In this document: positions 17,605-24,773 of the stretch, piece after piece
How the letters are laid out: the number at the start of each line of letters is the position of its first letter
How positions within the stretch are numbered: position 1 is the stretch's first letter
Assembly: GCA_016190005.1 (NCBI GenBank)
Contig: JACPRK010000171.1
Coordinates: 1-35,836 of the forward strand
Length of the DNA: 35,836 nucleotides
Direction of reading: 5' to 3'
Source: Candidatus Wallbacteria bacterium
GTDB taxonomy: Bacteria; Muiribacteriota; UBA6191; JACPRK01
Notes under the pieces: model-generated
What the model was told of the DNA's origin: nothing
Seen by the model: the letters and a program-made list of their open reading frames with translations, nothing else
Database searches by the model: none
Position numbers and translations under genes: made by a program

Positions 17605-18188
17605 TCATCGTCCGGCATCGAATCAACACCCGGGAGGCGCTCGAGGCCGTCCCGCCAGCCCACGGCGTGGAGATCGATCTCCGGAGCACCGGCGGGCAGC
17701 TGTGCCTCGAACACGATCCGTTCGTGTCCGGTGAGCCGTTCACGGAGTGGCTCGGGAGTTACCGTCACCGGCTGCTCATCGTGAACGTGAAGGAGGAAGG
17801 GCTGGAAGAGCGGGCGCTGGCGCTCCTGGCCGGACGTGGCATCGAGGAGTTCTTCTTCCTCGACCAGTCTTTTCCATTCCTGGTGCGCACCGTAAGGGCT
17901 GGCGAGCAGCGGACGGCCGTCCGGGTCAGCGAGTACGAATCGGTGGAGACCGCGCTGGCGCTGGCGGGGCTGGCCGGCTGGATCTGGGTGGACTGCTTCA
18001 GCCGGCTGGCGCTCGACGGTGCCCAGGCTGCGGCCCTCAGGGGTGCAGGCTACCGCCTCTGCTTCGTTTCGCCCGAGCTGCAAGGACGCACTGCGGAGTC
18101 GGAGACGCGCTTTATGCGCCAGACGCTAGCATCGCGGGGGATCGAGCCGGACGCGGTCTGCACCAAGCGGCCCCAGCTTTGGGTGTGA
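17601..18188 (+). CDS. Glycerophosphodiester phosphodiesterase-like protein
   Basis: 195 aa, start GTG 17601 in a 4-nt overlap. The N-terminus IIVRHRINTREAL, then GVEIDLR, then LEHDPF reproduces the GDPD order HR...N..E, ExD, HD, including both catalytic-type His residues and the metal-binding Glu/Asp. It is shorter than typical GDPD (about 240-280 aa) and has no signal peptide. Similar short proteins occur in polysaccharide clusters, where they may handle phosphodiester-linked substituents. Function is assigned from motifs only. Confidence 0.6.
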   Translation: MIIVRHRINTREALEAVPPAHGVEIDLRSTGGQLCLEHDPFVSGEPFTEWLGSYRHRLLIVNVKEEGLEERALALLAGRGIEEFFFLDQSFPFLVRTVRAGEQRTAVRVSEYESVETALALAGLAGWIWVDCFSRLALDGAQAAALRGAGYRLCFVSPELQGRTAESETRFMRQTLASRGIEPDAVCTKRPQLWV

Positions 18189-18197
18189 CGCGACGCG

Positions 18198-19883
18198 TCA
18201 TGGGCGGCGCGGGCGGTCGGTCGACTTGAACCGATGCGCGGCGCCCGCAAGCAGCAACATCATCCAGCCCAGCATCGAGGCCAGCTCGGGCTGACCCTGA
18301 CCGGCAACGGAGATGCTGCAGCCGCCGGAACCACCGCTGGCGCCGCCTGTCGGCAGGGCGGCGGAGGTATCTGCGGAGGCCGGCCGGACGCCGGTCGCGG
18401 GGAAACCCGCGACGCCGAAAGTGCCAAGCTGGGAACTCTGGAAGGTGACCGTTCGCGCGCGCCGGTCGACCGTGCCGCCCATCAGGGCCCACTTGCCCGT
18501 GCCCGTGTCGAAGCGGAAGGCGCCGAGCGTCCCCTCGTCCAGGCCGGCGGCCTCGGCGTCGGTGTAGGCCAAGGAGATGCGAGCGTTGGCGCGCAGAGAC
18601 TCGCCCGCCGACTTCTCCAGGGTGCGCACGGCGCGGATGGGCCTGACACCCGCTGGCATCGTCTTGCCGTCGCGCTCGGGGACTTGCAGGGGAAGTGAAA
18701 TGATGATCTGAGTGGATTGGGCGAGCGCGCCATCGGGCAGTTCAACGGAGCTGCCCGTGGCGTCCCGGACGATGCGCGTACCGCCAGACGCCGCGATGTC
18801 GTCGGCGTAGGCCAGGTCGGCGGTGTAGACCTGGAAGACCCCGCTGTCGTCGCGCACGAAGGCGATCTTCATGCCGTCCGGAGAGAGCGTGGGAAAAGTT
18901 TCGCTTCGCACGGTGTTGAGCGCGGCCACTGCGGACCTGGGGCCGGTGCCGGAAGCAGCGATGGCGACCAGGTCGAAGCGGCCGCCGCCCAGGAGGCTCT
19001 CGGAGTTCTCGGAGTTCGGCACGCAGTCCTGAGGCTGCCAGTAGGTCGGCGCGCTGGCCATGACCAGGAGCGATCCGTCGCCGCCGAAAGAGGGTACGCC
19101 GTCATAGCTGGCTCCGTCCGTGAGACGACGGATCGACGGGTCCGTGAGGCTTGTCGGCTTGCTGACGTCGCCGCTCAGGAGCTGGGGGACGCGGTGCAAC
19201 ATGTAGAGACTGGAGGCGCCCGAGCCCTCCTCGACGGCAAACGCGACGCGGGAGTGATCGGGGGCTATGCGGCGCTCCAGCACCCGTACGCCTGGCCCGA
19301 AGTCCGTGACCGCCACAGCGTTGGCCAGCGGATCGAGGGAGAGCAGGCTCCCGTCCGGCCGGATGCCCAGAAGCGAGATCTGCCCTGCGATGCGCGCGGC
19401 CAGGTAGTACCGCCCTTCGAGCGCAACGTGGCCCGCGTTGCCCCCCAGGCAGGTCAATCGAACCCGGCTGGTGGTCGTGATACCGCTCGCGGCGGCGGAG
19501 GCCGTCTTGTAGTAGCCGTCCGTCGTGAGGAAGCCAACGTACTGCCCGTTGGGAGACCAGATCGGCAGCGAGTAGGCCGAAGCCCCGTCGGCATCCCGGG
19601 TGATCGCCACGGCGTCGACCTTCTTGTCGAGGTCCTTGACCCAGACGTTGAAGATGCCCGAGCCGGCCTCCTTGCGCTGGAGCCAGGCCAGTTTCTTACC
19701 GTCCGGCGACCAGGCCACGGAGACCTGGTCGACTTCGGTGGCCGCCAGACGCGCGGCGCTGCGAGCCACCTGGAGGGTCGAAGGGCTGGCCGCGGGCAGG
19801 GCAGCCGGCGCCGCGGCGAGGGCAATCAGGAGCGCCGTGCGGGCGATGCCTGTAAGGGACGAAGGCCGCTGAGAGTCATTCAT
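18198..19883 (-). CDS. Secreted TolB/WD40-like beta-propeller protein with C-terminal sorting tail
   Basis: 561 aa. ATG 19883 begins a signal peptide (TGIARTALLIALAAAPAALP). Residues about 45-400 carry repeated TolB-type blades: VAWSPDGKKLAW, PIWSPNGQYVGF, PDHSRVAF and PTLSPDGMKIAFVRDD. Then comes a beta-rich segment with SLAYTDAEAAGLDEGTLG and FRFDTGTGKWALMGG, and a C-terminal tail of GGASGGSGGCSIS, a hydrophobic stretch (LGWMMLLLAGAA) and basic residues. This tripartite Gly/Cys-TM-Arg tail looks like the CTERM signals processed by rhombosortase- or exosortase-type systems; which one is not clear. Convergent with the preceding gene with a 9-nt gap. A hairpin lies just before the start. Confidence 0.78.
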   Translation of the reverse strand: MNDSQRPSSLTGIARTALLIALAAAPAALPAASPSTLQVARSAARLAATEVDQVSVAWSPDGKKLAWLQRKEAGSGIFNVWVKDLDKKVDAVAITRDADGASAYSLPIWSPNGQYVGFLTTDGYYKTASAAASGITTTSRVRLTCLGGNAGHVALEGRYYLAARIAGQISLLGIRPDGSLLSLDPLANAVAVTDFGPGVRVLERRIAPDHSRVAFAVEEGSGASSLYMLHRVPQLLSGDVSKPTSLTDPSIRRLTDGASYDGVPSFGGDGSLLVMASAPTYWQPQDCVPNSENSESLLGGGRFDLVAIAASGTGPRSAVAALNTVRSETFPTLSPDGMKIAFVRDDSGVFQVYTADLAYADDIAASGGTRIVRDATGSSVELPDGALAQSTQIIISLPLQVPERDGKTMPAGVRPIRAVRTLEKSAGESLRANARISLAYTDAEAAGLDEGTLGAFRFDTGTGKWALMGGTVDRRARTVTFQSSQLGTFGVAGFPATGVRPASADTSAALPTGGASGGSGGCSISVAGQGQPELASMLGWMMLLLAGAAHRFKSTDRPRRP

Positions 19884-19891
19884 GGCTGGCC

Positions 19892-19920
19892 GGAATCCAT
19901 GACGTGGAACAGAGGATTCC
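19892..19920 (-). promoter_or_regulatory. Hairpin in the 5' leader of the TolB-like gene
   Basis: GGAATCC (19892-19898) and GGATTCC (19914-19920) form a perfect 7-bp stem with a 15-nt loop, ending 9 nt upstream of the ATG where the ribosome site should be. No Shine-Dalgarno is visible, so the stem may influence translation initiation; it could also be chance. Confidence 0.3.
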
Positions 19921-19979
19921 GCCTCCGCGTCATGCATCGGCCGTCTCGAGCGGCGAGGATTAACACCGACAAAACAGGA

Positions 19980-20011
19980 CGGGAAGCGGGCCTGTTTGGC
20001 TCCGCTTCCCG
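19980..20011 (-). terminator. Rho-independent terminator of tRNA-Val
   Basis: On the minus strand a perfect 10-bp stem CGGGAAGCGG/CCGCTTCCCG with a 12-nt loop starts 5 nt after the encoded CCA and is followed by TCCTGTTTTG. An alternative stem AAACAGG/CCTGTTT (19972-19978 with 19991-19997) overlaps it and would compete. Confidence 0.6.
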
Positions 20012-20015
20012 ATGA

Positions 20016-20090
20016 TGGTGGGCATTGCAGGGATCGAACCTGCGACTCCTACCGTGTGAAGGTAGTACTCTCCCGCTGAGTTAAATGCCC
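20016..20090 (-). tRNA. tRNA-Val (anticodon CAC)
   Basis: Cloverleaf on the minus strand: acceptor GGGCATT (20090-20084) with AATGCCC (20026-20020), discriminator A at 20019 and encoded CCA at 20018-20016. Anticodon stem CTACC/GGTAG around the loop TTCACAC, giving CAC at 20058-20056, which reads GTG. The T loop GGTTCGATCC is standard. Its own promoter and terminator flank it. Confidence 0.95.
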
Positions 20091-20115
20091 GCGCGCGCCG
20101 CCTGAGCGACGGCCG

Positions 20116-20144
20116 ATCCTAGCTCATCTTCCTCCCGATTTCAA
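20116..20144 (-). promoter_or_regulatory. Sigma70-like promoter for tRNA-Val
   Basis: On the minus strand TTGAAA (20144-20139), 17-nt spacer, TAGGAT (20121-20116). Predicted start near 20109, about 19 nt before the mature tRNA 5' end. Confidence 0.6.
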
Positions 20145-20192
20145 GCCGCTCGTGGCGCCTGGGAGTGGAGGGAAAATGGGCGTTGCTGCGAG

Positions 20193-20219
20193 TTGACGCG
20201 CGCGAAGGGATGGATTAAT
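20193..20219 (+). promoter_or_regulatory. Possible promoter for the TPR protein gene
   Basis: TTGACG (20193-20198) followed at 15 nt by ATTAAT (20214-20219), or at 16 nt by TTAATC. A good -35 but a weak, short-spaced -10. It would leave a leader of about 100 nt before the ATG at 20325. Confidence 0.35.
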
Positions 20220-20324
20220 CGGACTCTGGATGGAGCTCGGCAAGTCCGACGCAGAGCTCCGGGTGGCCGTCGCGGGCCGGGGAGGCTCGCGGGCCGTCGT
20301 ACGAGTCCCAAGGAGTCGATCGAT

Positions 20325-21104
20325 ATGAAGCGAGCTCTACTGGTTGCCGGCGCGCTAGCCATCGCCGCAGGACTCCAGGCGGCGCCAGCCGAGAACCCTT
20401 ACCACTGGTATCACGAGGCGGTCTGCTCGACGTCGCTGGCCGACCAGCCAGGCCTGTTCGAGAAATCGCTGGCCGACCACCCGAAACACTTCGCCTCCAA
20501 GCACGGCATGGCCGTCGTCTACTACCGCAAGAATGATCTCGCCAAGGCGATCGAGCTCTTCCGGGCCGAGCTGGCCGACGGCAAGGCGGTCGGGGTGGTC
20601 CACTACGACCTGGCCTGCTGCTACGCGCTGAAGGGTGAAAAGGCTCTGGCCGTCGACCACCTGCGCAAGGCCGTGAGGCACGGCTTCTCGGACTGGAGGC
20701 TCCTGCGGGAAGACGGCGATCTCGATTCGATCCGCGACGATCCTCACGTCGTCAAGTTGATGAAGCGCGCAGTGGCACGCCGGGCACCGGCCAAGGCAGG
20801 AGCCGCCGAGGCCCCCCTGGCGAGCCCCGCGACCGAGTCCGGGCCGAAGAAGGCTCGAAGCCGCAAACCCAAGAAGGCGGTCGCGGAGGAGCCCCCCGCA
20901 GTGGCCCCCCCGTCGCCCGAGCCGCCGGCGGCCGCTAGCGCCCTCGGCCCAGTGGAGTCCAAGGCCGCAGCACCGGCCCCTGCCACGCCGGCACCCGCCA
21001 GGCCGTCGGCCGAGGACTTCGACCCGGCCGCCGACCCAGCCCCCCCGGCGCCGGCCGCAGCGGCTCCTGCAGCCGCTCCCACGCCCGCCACACCGGCCAA
21101 GTAG
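20325..21104 (+). CDS. Secreted TPR protein with Ala/Pro-rich tail
   Basis: 259 aa. ATG 20325 has AAGGAG (20310-20315) 9 nt upstream. Signal peptide MKRALLVAGALAIAAGLQAAP. Residues about 40-140 contain about three TPR-like helices: KHFASKHGMAVVYYRKNDLAKAIELF, a second repeat with YDLACCYALKGEKALAVDHL (both shown here in part), and a degenerate third with DWRLLREDGDLDSIRDDP, the common ending of TPR-plus-linker modules. From about 150 on it is low-complexity Ala/Pro/Lys (PKKAR, PPSPEPPAA), probably a disordered periplasmic tail. Function unknown; a scaffold in the envelope is likely. It is alone between a tRNA and a convergent operon. Confidence 0.75.
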   Translation: MKRALLVAGALAIAAGLQAAPAENPYHWYHEAVCSTSLADQPGLFEKSLADHPKHFASKHGMAVVYYRKNDLAKAIELFRAELADGKAVGVVHYDLACCYALKGEKALAVDHLRKAVRHGFSDWRLLREDGDLDSIRDDPHVVKLMKRAVARRAPAKAGAAEAPLASPATESGPKKARSRKPKKAVAEEPPAVAPPSPEPPAAASALGPVESKAAAPAPATPAPARPSAEDFDPAADPAPPAPAAAAPAAAPTPATPAK

Positions 21105-21150
21105 CGGGTCCGAGCGGCACTCGCGGCTGCTGCACTTTCCAGACCCAGCC

Positions 21151-21390
21151 TCACTCCTCGCCGACGTACTCGGCGATGGTGCGCTGGAAGCGGCCCAGGT
21201 AGATCAGATCGAAGGTGCCTTCCGAGCCGGGGAAGATCTCCGTGACGCGGCGGCGCACTTCGGCCACCAGCTCGAGCGCCTCGTCGCGGGTCATCCGCTT
21301 GTTCATGATGCGGAGGATGGCGCTGTCGACGATTCCGACGACCTCTCGAGCTCTTTCCTCCTCGAGTTGCTGGAGCTCGGCCCGATCCAT
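21151..21390 (-). CDS. Small conserved-looking hypothetical protein
   Basis: 79 aa, unrecognised. Starts MDRAELQQLEEERAREVVG; predicted to be mainly helical and charged (EEERAREVVGIVDSAILRI, TRDEALELVAEVRRRVTEIF) with no Cys, signal or membrane segment. It follows the cyclase gene by 31 nt on the same strand and is probably the last gene of that operon. The coding bias and fit in the operon support a real gene; a small partner of the cyclase or RING-like proteins is possible but unproven. Confidence 0.6.
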   Translation of the reverse strand: MDRAELQQLEEERAREVVGIVDSAILRIMNKRMTRDEALELVAEVRRRVTEIFPGSEGTFDLIYLGRFQRTIAEYVGEE

Positions 21391-21421
21391 CGGCTCGCCT
21401 CCCGTCTTCCGCGGCTGTGAC

Positions 21422-23047
21422 CTACTTCTTCGCCCTCACAACCTTGTATACGACGATCGGTTCGTTCTTGCCCTTGACCTTCACCTGCATCGGGTCGCGG
21501 ACCTCGATGCGGTCCTGCACGGCGCTGAAGGTCGATTCCGTGATGACGATCTCGCGGCCCTGAGCGAGCCCGCAGAGCCGGCTGGCCGTGTTCACGCAGT
21601 CGCCGATGACCGTGTAGTCCATGCGCTTGGGAGAGCCAATGCTGCCTGCCACGACCTCGCCCGTGTTGATGCCGACGCCCATCAGCAGCCACATGCCGTG
21701 CTTGTCCATCCACTCCTTGCAGAGCCGGTCCATCTGGACCTGCATTGCCATAGCCGCGCTGACCGCCCGAAACGGGGCATCCTCGGCCTTGAAGGGCGCA
21801 CCGAAGATGGCCAGGATGCCGTCGCCCAGGTACTTGTCCAGCGTGCCGCCGTGCTCGAAGATGCAGGCCGTCATCGCCTCCAGGTATTGATTGAGGATGT
21901 TCACCACCATCTGGGGCTGGGCGCGCCGGGCTTCGGAGAACGTCGTGAAACCTCGGATGTCGCAGAAGAGCACGGTCGCATTCACGAGCTGGCCGCCACG
22001 GCCGATATCGCCCTTCTCGGCGACGATCTTCTCGACGATGTCGGGGGACAGGTATCTCGAGAGATTCAAGCGCTGGCGAGTCTCGTCCTCGATTTTGGCG
22101 TAGAGTCGCGCATTCTCGATGGCGATGGCGGCCTGGTCGCCAAACGCGGTCAGCAGCTTGAGGTCTTCCTCCTGAAAGCAGTCGCTCTGGATGCGGTTGT
22201 CCACGTAGAGCACGCCGATCGTGTGGTCCTTGGAGCAGAGGGGCACGCACATCGCCGAGCGGATGTTGTACATCTGGATGGAACCGCTCGTGACGAACCT
22301 GGGGTCGACCAGCGCGTCCTTGGTGAGGACGGGCTGGCTGCCGGCGAACACCTCGTCGACGATGCTCTTGGAGATCGTGATGGGGCCGTTCTTGCCCATC
22401 ATCCCTTCCATTTCGCGGGAGACGGTCGGCACCAGCTGCTTGGTCTGCTCATCGACCAGCATGATGAAGCCGCGGTCCGCCTTCATCACCTCCAGCGCCA
22501 GGTCGATCACGCGGTTGAGGAGCGAGGGGAGATCGAGCTCGGAGGCGATGATTTTGGAGACCTGGTACAGGATGAGCAGCTTGTGCACGGCCTCGTCGGT
22601 CTCGGCGCTGGTCGTGTCCGCGACGGGCGGAAGCGGTTCCGCCAGCGTGTGGAGCGCCTTGGCGCCGGCCAGGTCGAGCATCGTGAAGAGCCGCGACTTG
22701 TCCGCGCCGGGCCCGGCCTGCGACTTCGCGGTCGCCGGGCGAGAGGCAGGGGCCGAGCCGCCGTCGTCTGGGTCCCGGCGAAACTCGAAGATCTGCGAGC
22801 CCATCTTGATGAGGTCGCCGCTGTTGAGCCGGCACTGCTCGACCGGCCGGTTGTTGACTTCGACGCCGTTGCTCGACTTGAAGTCCATCAGGGTGTACTC
22901 GGAGTTGTAGCCGATGATGAGCGCGTGCTTCCTCGAGAGCTCCTGGTCGTCGAAGAAGATCGTGCAGCTCGGCTCGCGGCCGATGGAGCAGATTCCGCCA
23001 GAGAGCGTGTACTCACCGGCCCGGTGCTTCAGGTACGCCCTGCCCAA
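21422..23047 (-). CDS. FHA-GAF-class III adenylate/guanylate cyclase
   Basis: 541 aa, soluble. Residues about 1-95 form an FHA phosphothreonine-binding domain (SIGREPSCTIFF, LSRKHALI, LMDFKSSNGVEVNNRPV). Residues about 165-325 form a GAF sensor (ADRGFIMLVDEQTKQ, MCVPLCSKDHTIGVLYVDN). Residues about 345-541 form a class III cyclase: VLFCDIRGFT (first metal Asp), GGTLDKYLGDGILAIFGAP (second metal Asp), GINTGEVVAGSIGSP and YTVIGDCVNTASRL. Lys in LDKYLGDG and the VIGDCVN Asp favour ATP, so cAMP. TTG 23047 is the start, backed by GAGGAGG 8 nt upstream. FHA suggests input from Ser/Thr kinase signalling. It shares an operon with two RING-like membrane proteins. Confidence 0.9.
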   Translation of the reverse strand: MGRAYLKHRAGEYTLSGGICSIGREPSCTIFFDDQELSRKHALIIGYNSEYTLMDFKSSNGVEVNNRPVEQCRLNSGDLIKMGSQIFEFRRDPDDGGSAPASRPATAKSQAGPGADKSRLFTMLDLAGAKALHTLAEPLPPVADTTSAETDEAVHKLLILYQVSKIIASELDLPSLLNRVIDLALEVMKADRGFIMLVDEQTKQLVPTVSREMEGMMGKNGPITISKSIVDEVFAGSQPVLTKDALVDPRFVTSGSIQMYNIRSAMCVPLCSKDHTIGVLYVDNRIQSDCFQEEDLKLLTAFGDQAAIAIENARLYAKIEDETRQRLNLSRYLSPDIVEKIVAEKGDIGRGGQLVNATVLFCDIRGFTTFSEARRAQPQMVVNILNQYLEAMTACIFEHGGTLDKYLGDGILAIFGAPFKAEDAPFRAVSAAMAMQVQMDRLCKEWMDKHGMWLLMGVGINTGEVVAGSIGSPKRMDYTVIGDCVNTASRLCGLAQGREIVITESTFSAVQDRIEVRDPMQVKVKGKNEPIVVYKVVRAKK

Positions 23048-23098
23048 GTGGGAGACCTCCTCTTTGGCTTGCAGGATACGTCCGAGAAGCCAGCGTGA

Positions 23099-23746
23099 TC
23101 AACGGGCATGGGCGGCATCCCGGCGCTCCCGCAGGTGGCGCCGGACGGCGGCTTCGAGCTCGTTGAGCTCTCCGGGTTGGGCGGGGATGGCCAGGCAGCC
23201 GCCGCTCTCCAGATCGAGAACGTAGCCGCTGTGCAGGTTCGGCGCCAGGTCGCGGATTTCGGCCCAGGGGACGAAGCGGCTCCAGAGCAGATACCCCAGC
23301 CGCAACCCCTCCCGTTCCAGGCCAATCGTCCGCACCTGGAACGCGTAGAGGAAGAGCGGAAAGCTGATGAAGAGCAGGTTGAGGGCGCAGAGCCAGCCGC
23401 CGTTGACGGTCGCGGGCAGCCAGAGCAGCGGGAAAACCACCAGCGCCAGGTGAGCCAGGTCCACGTGACCGGCCGCCCCGGCCACGCGGAACACCGTCGG
23501 CGAGGGTTCGGCGTCGGCCTCGATGAAGAGCGTCGCGGTCTCTCGCAGCGGACCCTCGGCCCCTCGCGAGCGCTCGGAGCCGCAGCCGTAGACAGCGCAG
23601 ACACCCTGGAATTCCCAGCAATCCCGGTGGTGCGGAGTCTCGCAGTTGGCGCACCGGACGACGTCGGCTTCGCCATCGAGCAGCTCTCCGCAGACGATGC
23701 AGACCGGCTCGGCAAGGTCGGCGCGCTCGCGGCGCCCGCCGTTCAT
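23099..23746 (-). CDS. RING-like zinc finger/membrane/PH-like protein, paralogue 2
   Basis: 215 aa. Residues 16-55 carry a RING/treble-clef pattern: C16-x2-C19-x12-C32-x2-C35, then HHRDCW (His, Cys43), C50 and C55 in GCGS, matching the prokaryotic RING-finger type. Residues about 95-140 form two membrane helices (ALVVFPLLWLPATV, ALNLLFISFPLFLYAF). The C-terminus is PH-like: LEREGLRLGYLLWSRFVPW, VLDLESGGCLAIP. Both ends would face the same side, probably the cytoplasm. Starts at ATG 23746 overlapping the upstream paralogue stop by 4 nt. Such zinc fingers in bacteria sometimes accompany ubiquitin-like systems, but no E1, E2 or ubiquitin-like gene is here. Function unknown. Confidence 0.7.
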   Translation of the reverse strand: MNGGRRERADLAEPVCIVCGELLDGEADVVRCANCETPHHRDCWEFQGVCAVYGCGSERSRGAEGPLRETATLFIEADAEPSPTVFRVAGAAGHVDLAHLALVVFPLLWLPATVNGGWLCALNLLFISFPLFLYAFQVRTIGLEREGLRLGYLLWSRFVPWAEIRDLAPNLHSGYVLDLESGGCLAIPAQPGELNELEAAVRRHLRERRDAAHAR

Positions 23747-24378
23747 GCGTCCTCTCCGATGAAGAACACGTCCTCGGAGACTGTCCGCCGGGAAAGCGCC
23801 AGCGTCGTGTGGCGCAGGACCTCGTCGAAGCCGGCCTCTCCGACCGGCATGACCAGCACCTCGCCGCCCTTCAGCAGCACGGCGCCGGTCCAGTCGCCCG
23901 CGCCCGGGCCACGCAGGACCTCCTCCCAGCGCACGGACCGCCGGACGCCGCCCAGGTACTCGAAGGTCATTCCCACGCGGTCGACCGTGATGCCGCGCAG
24001 CCACCCCAGGCCGTCGGTAACCAGCCTGACCAGCGGAAACGCCAGCAGCGCCATGTAGAGCCCGCCCCACGGGACCAGACATGCGGCCGCCGAGACCGAC
24101 GCGAGCAGCGCGGAAGCCGTGACCGTGGCCACCAATGGAGCCAGCGCGCGGCGCCAGACATACGGCTGCGGTGGCGCGGGGCGCACAGGCGGCGCCGCGA
24201 TTGTTCTCGGGTACCCGGCCATCGCGCGGCGTCCCTCGCAGGCGTAGACGCCGCACTTACCGCCGTTGAACGACCAGCAGTCGACGTGGCAGGGCGTGTC
24301 GCAGGCCATGCAGCTGACCGGAGGCGCGCCTAGCCGCTCGAGCCCTTCACCGCAAACGCGACACGTGATCCCGCTCAC
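23743..24378 (-). CDS. RING-like zinc finger/membrane/PH-like protein, paralogue 1
   Basis: 211 aa. Start GTG 24378 with AGGAGG (24391-24386) 7 nt upstream; this places the zinc finger at the extreme N-terminus. Pattern C6-x2-C9-x13-C23-x2-C26-x3-C30/H31-x2-C34-x7-C42-x4-C47, with DCWSFNGG as in the paralogue (DCWEFQG). A Pro-rich linker leads to two membrane helices (ALAPLVATVTASALLASVSAA; WGGLYMALLAFPLVRLVT) and a PH-like C-terminal domain (ITVDRVGMTFEYLGGVRRS, VRWEEV, GGEVLVMPVGEAGFDEV). First gene of a four-gene operon behind a good promoter. Tandem duplication with the next gene is clear from the shared architecture. Binding partner unknown. Confidence 0.7.
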   Translation of the reverse strand: MSGITCRVCGEGLERLGAPPVSCMACDTPCHVDCWSFNGGKCGVYACEGRRAMAGYPRTIAAPPVRPAPPQPYVWRRALAPLVATVTASALLASVSAAACLVPWGGLYMALLAFPLVRLVTDGLGWLRGITVDRVGMTFEYLGGVRRSVRWEEVLRGPGAGDWTGAVLLKGGEVLVMPVGEAGFDEVLRHTTLALSRRTVSEDVFFIGEDA

Positions 24379-24397
24379 GCCGGAACCTCCTGCCTTG

Positions 24398-24426
24398 AAT
24401 ATAGGCCGCAAGTCACAACCTGGCAA
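24398..24426 (-). promoter_or_regulatory. Sigma70-like promoter for the RING-like/cyclase operon
   Basis: On the minus strand TTGCCA (24426-24421), 17-nt spacer, TATATT (24403-24398); five of six consensus matches in each box. Predicted start near 24391, immediately at the AGGAGG ribosome site, so the leader is only about 13 nt. Confidence 0.6.
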
Positions 24427-24530
24427 GGGCCGGGGGGGCCGATTGAGGCGAACCTTTTGACCGCGGGCGACGTCCAAGACTCGGAGGGCCGAAACTCGGA
24501 CCTCCGTCGACTCTACTGAAGGTGAGGACC

Positions 24531-24722
24531 ATGGTGAGCGCAACCAAGCATCCCAGGCGAGAGGTGGTGGCACTGTTCGATACTCTCCCCGAGCTTTCAG
24601 CCCGCGCTTCGCCCCGTGACGAGACTGTCGAGCTTCCGATTCGCAAGAGGCGCGCCGTGCCCTTCGTGGCGCCCTCGGTGAGCGTCCCCAGGCCGGACGC
24701 CCGGCTCAGGGCTCTGCTCTGA
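24531..24722 (+). CDS. Small hypothetical protein
   Basis: 63 aa, unrecognised. ATG 24531 follows GAAGG (24518-24522) by 8 nt. Basic, with no signal, Cys or membrane segment: MVSATKHPRREVVALFDTL then ELPIRKRRAVPF. It lies between the divergent RING operon and the ArgC-like gene. Composition is compatible with coding, but nothing confirms it; it could be a chance open frame. Confidence 0.35.
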   Translation: MVSATKHPRREVVALFDTLPELSARASPRDETVELPIRKRRAVPFVAPSVSVPRPDARLRALL

Positions 24723-24753
24723 TCCGCCGCCGCCGAGCCGCGGGCCCAGGGTT

Positions 24754-24759
24754 TATACT
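24754..24759 (+). promoter_or_regulatory. -10 element of the ArgC-like gene
   Basis: TATACT (24754-24759) stands 14 nt before the ATG at 24774; no good -35 lies 17 nt upstream. The geometry equals that of the E1 promoter (TACAAT 14 nt before ATG), predicting a leader of about 8 nt. Confidence 0.4.
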
Positions 24760-24773
24760 GTGCGCGATCACGT

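Noticed and set aside
21151..24426. RING-like proteins as part of a bacterial ubiquitin-like conjugation system
   Set aside because: No E1, E2, JAB peptidase or ubiquitin-like gene is in the window; the zinc fingers alone do not support the claim.
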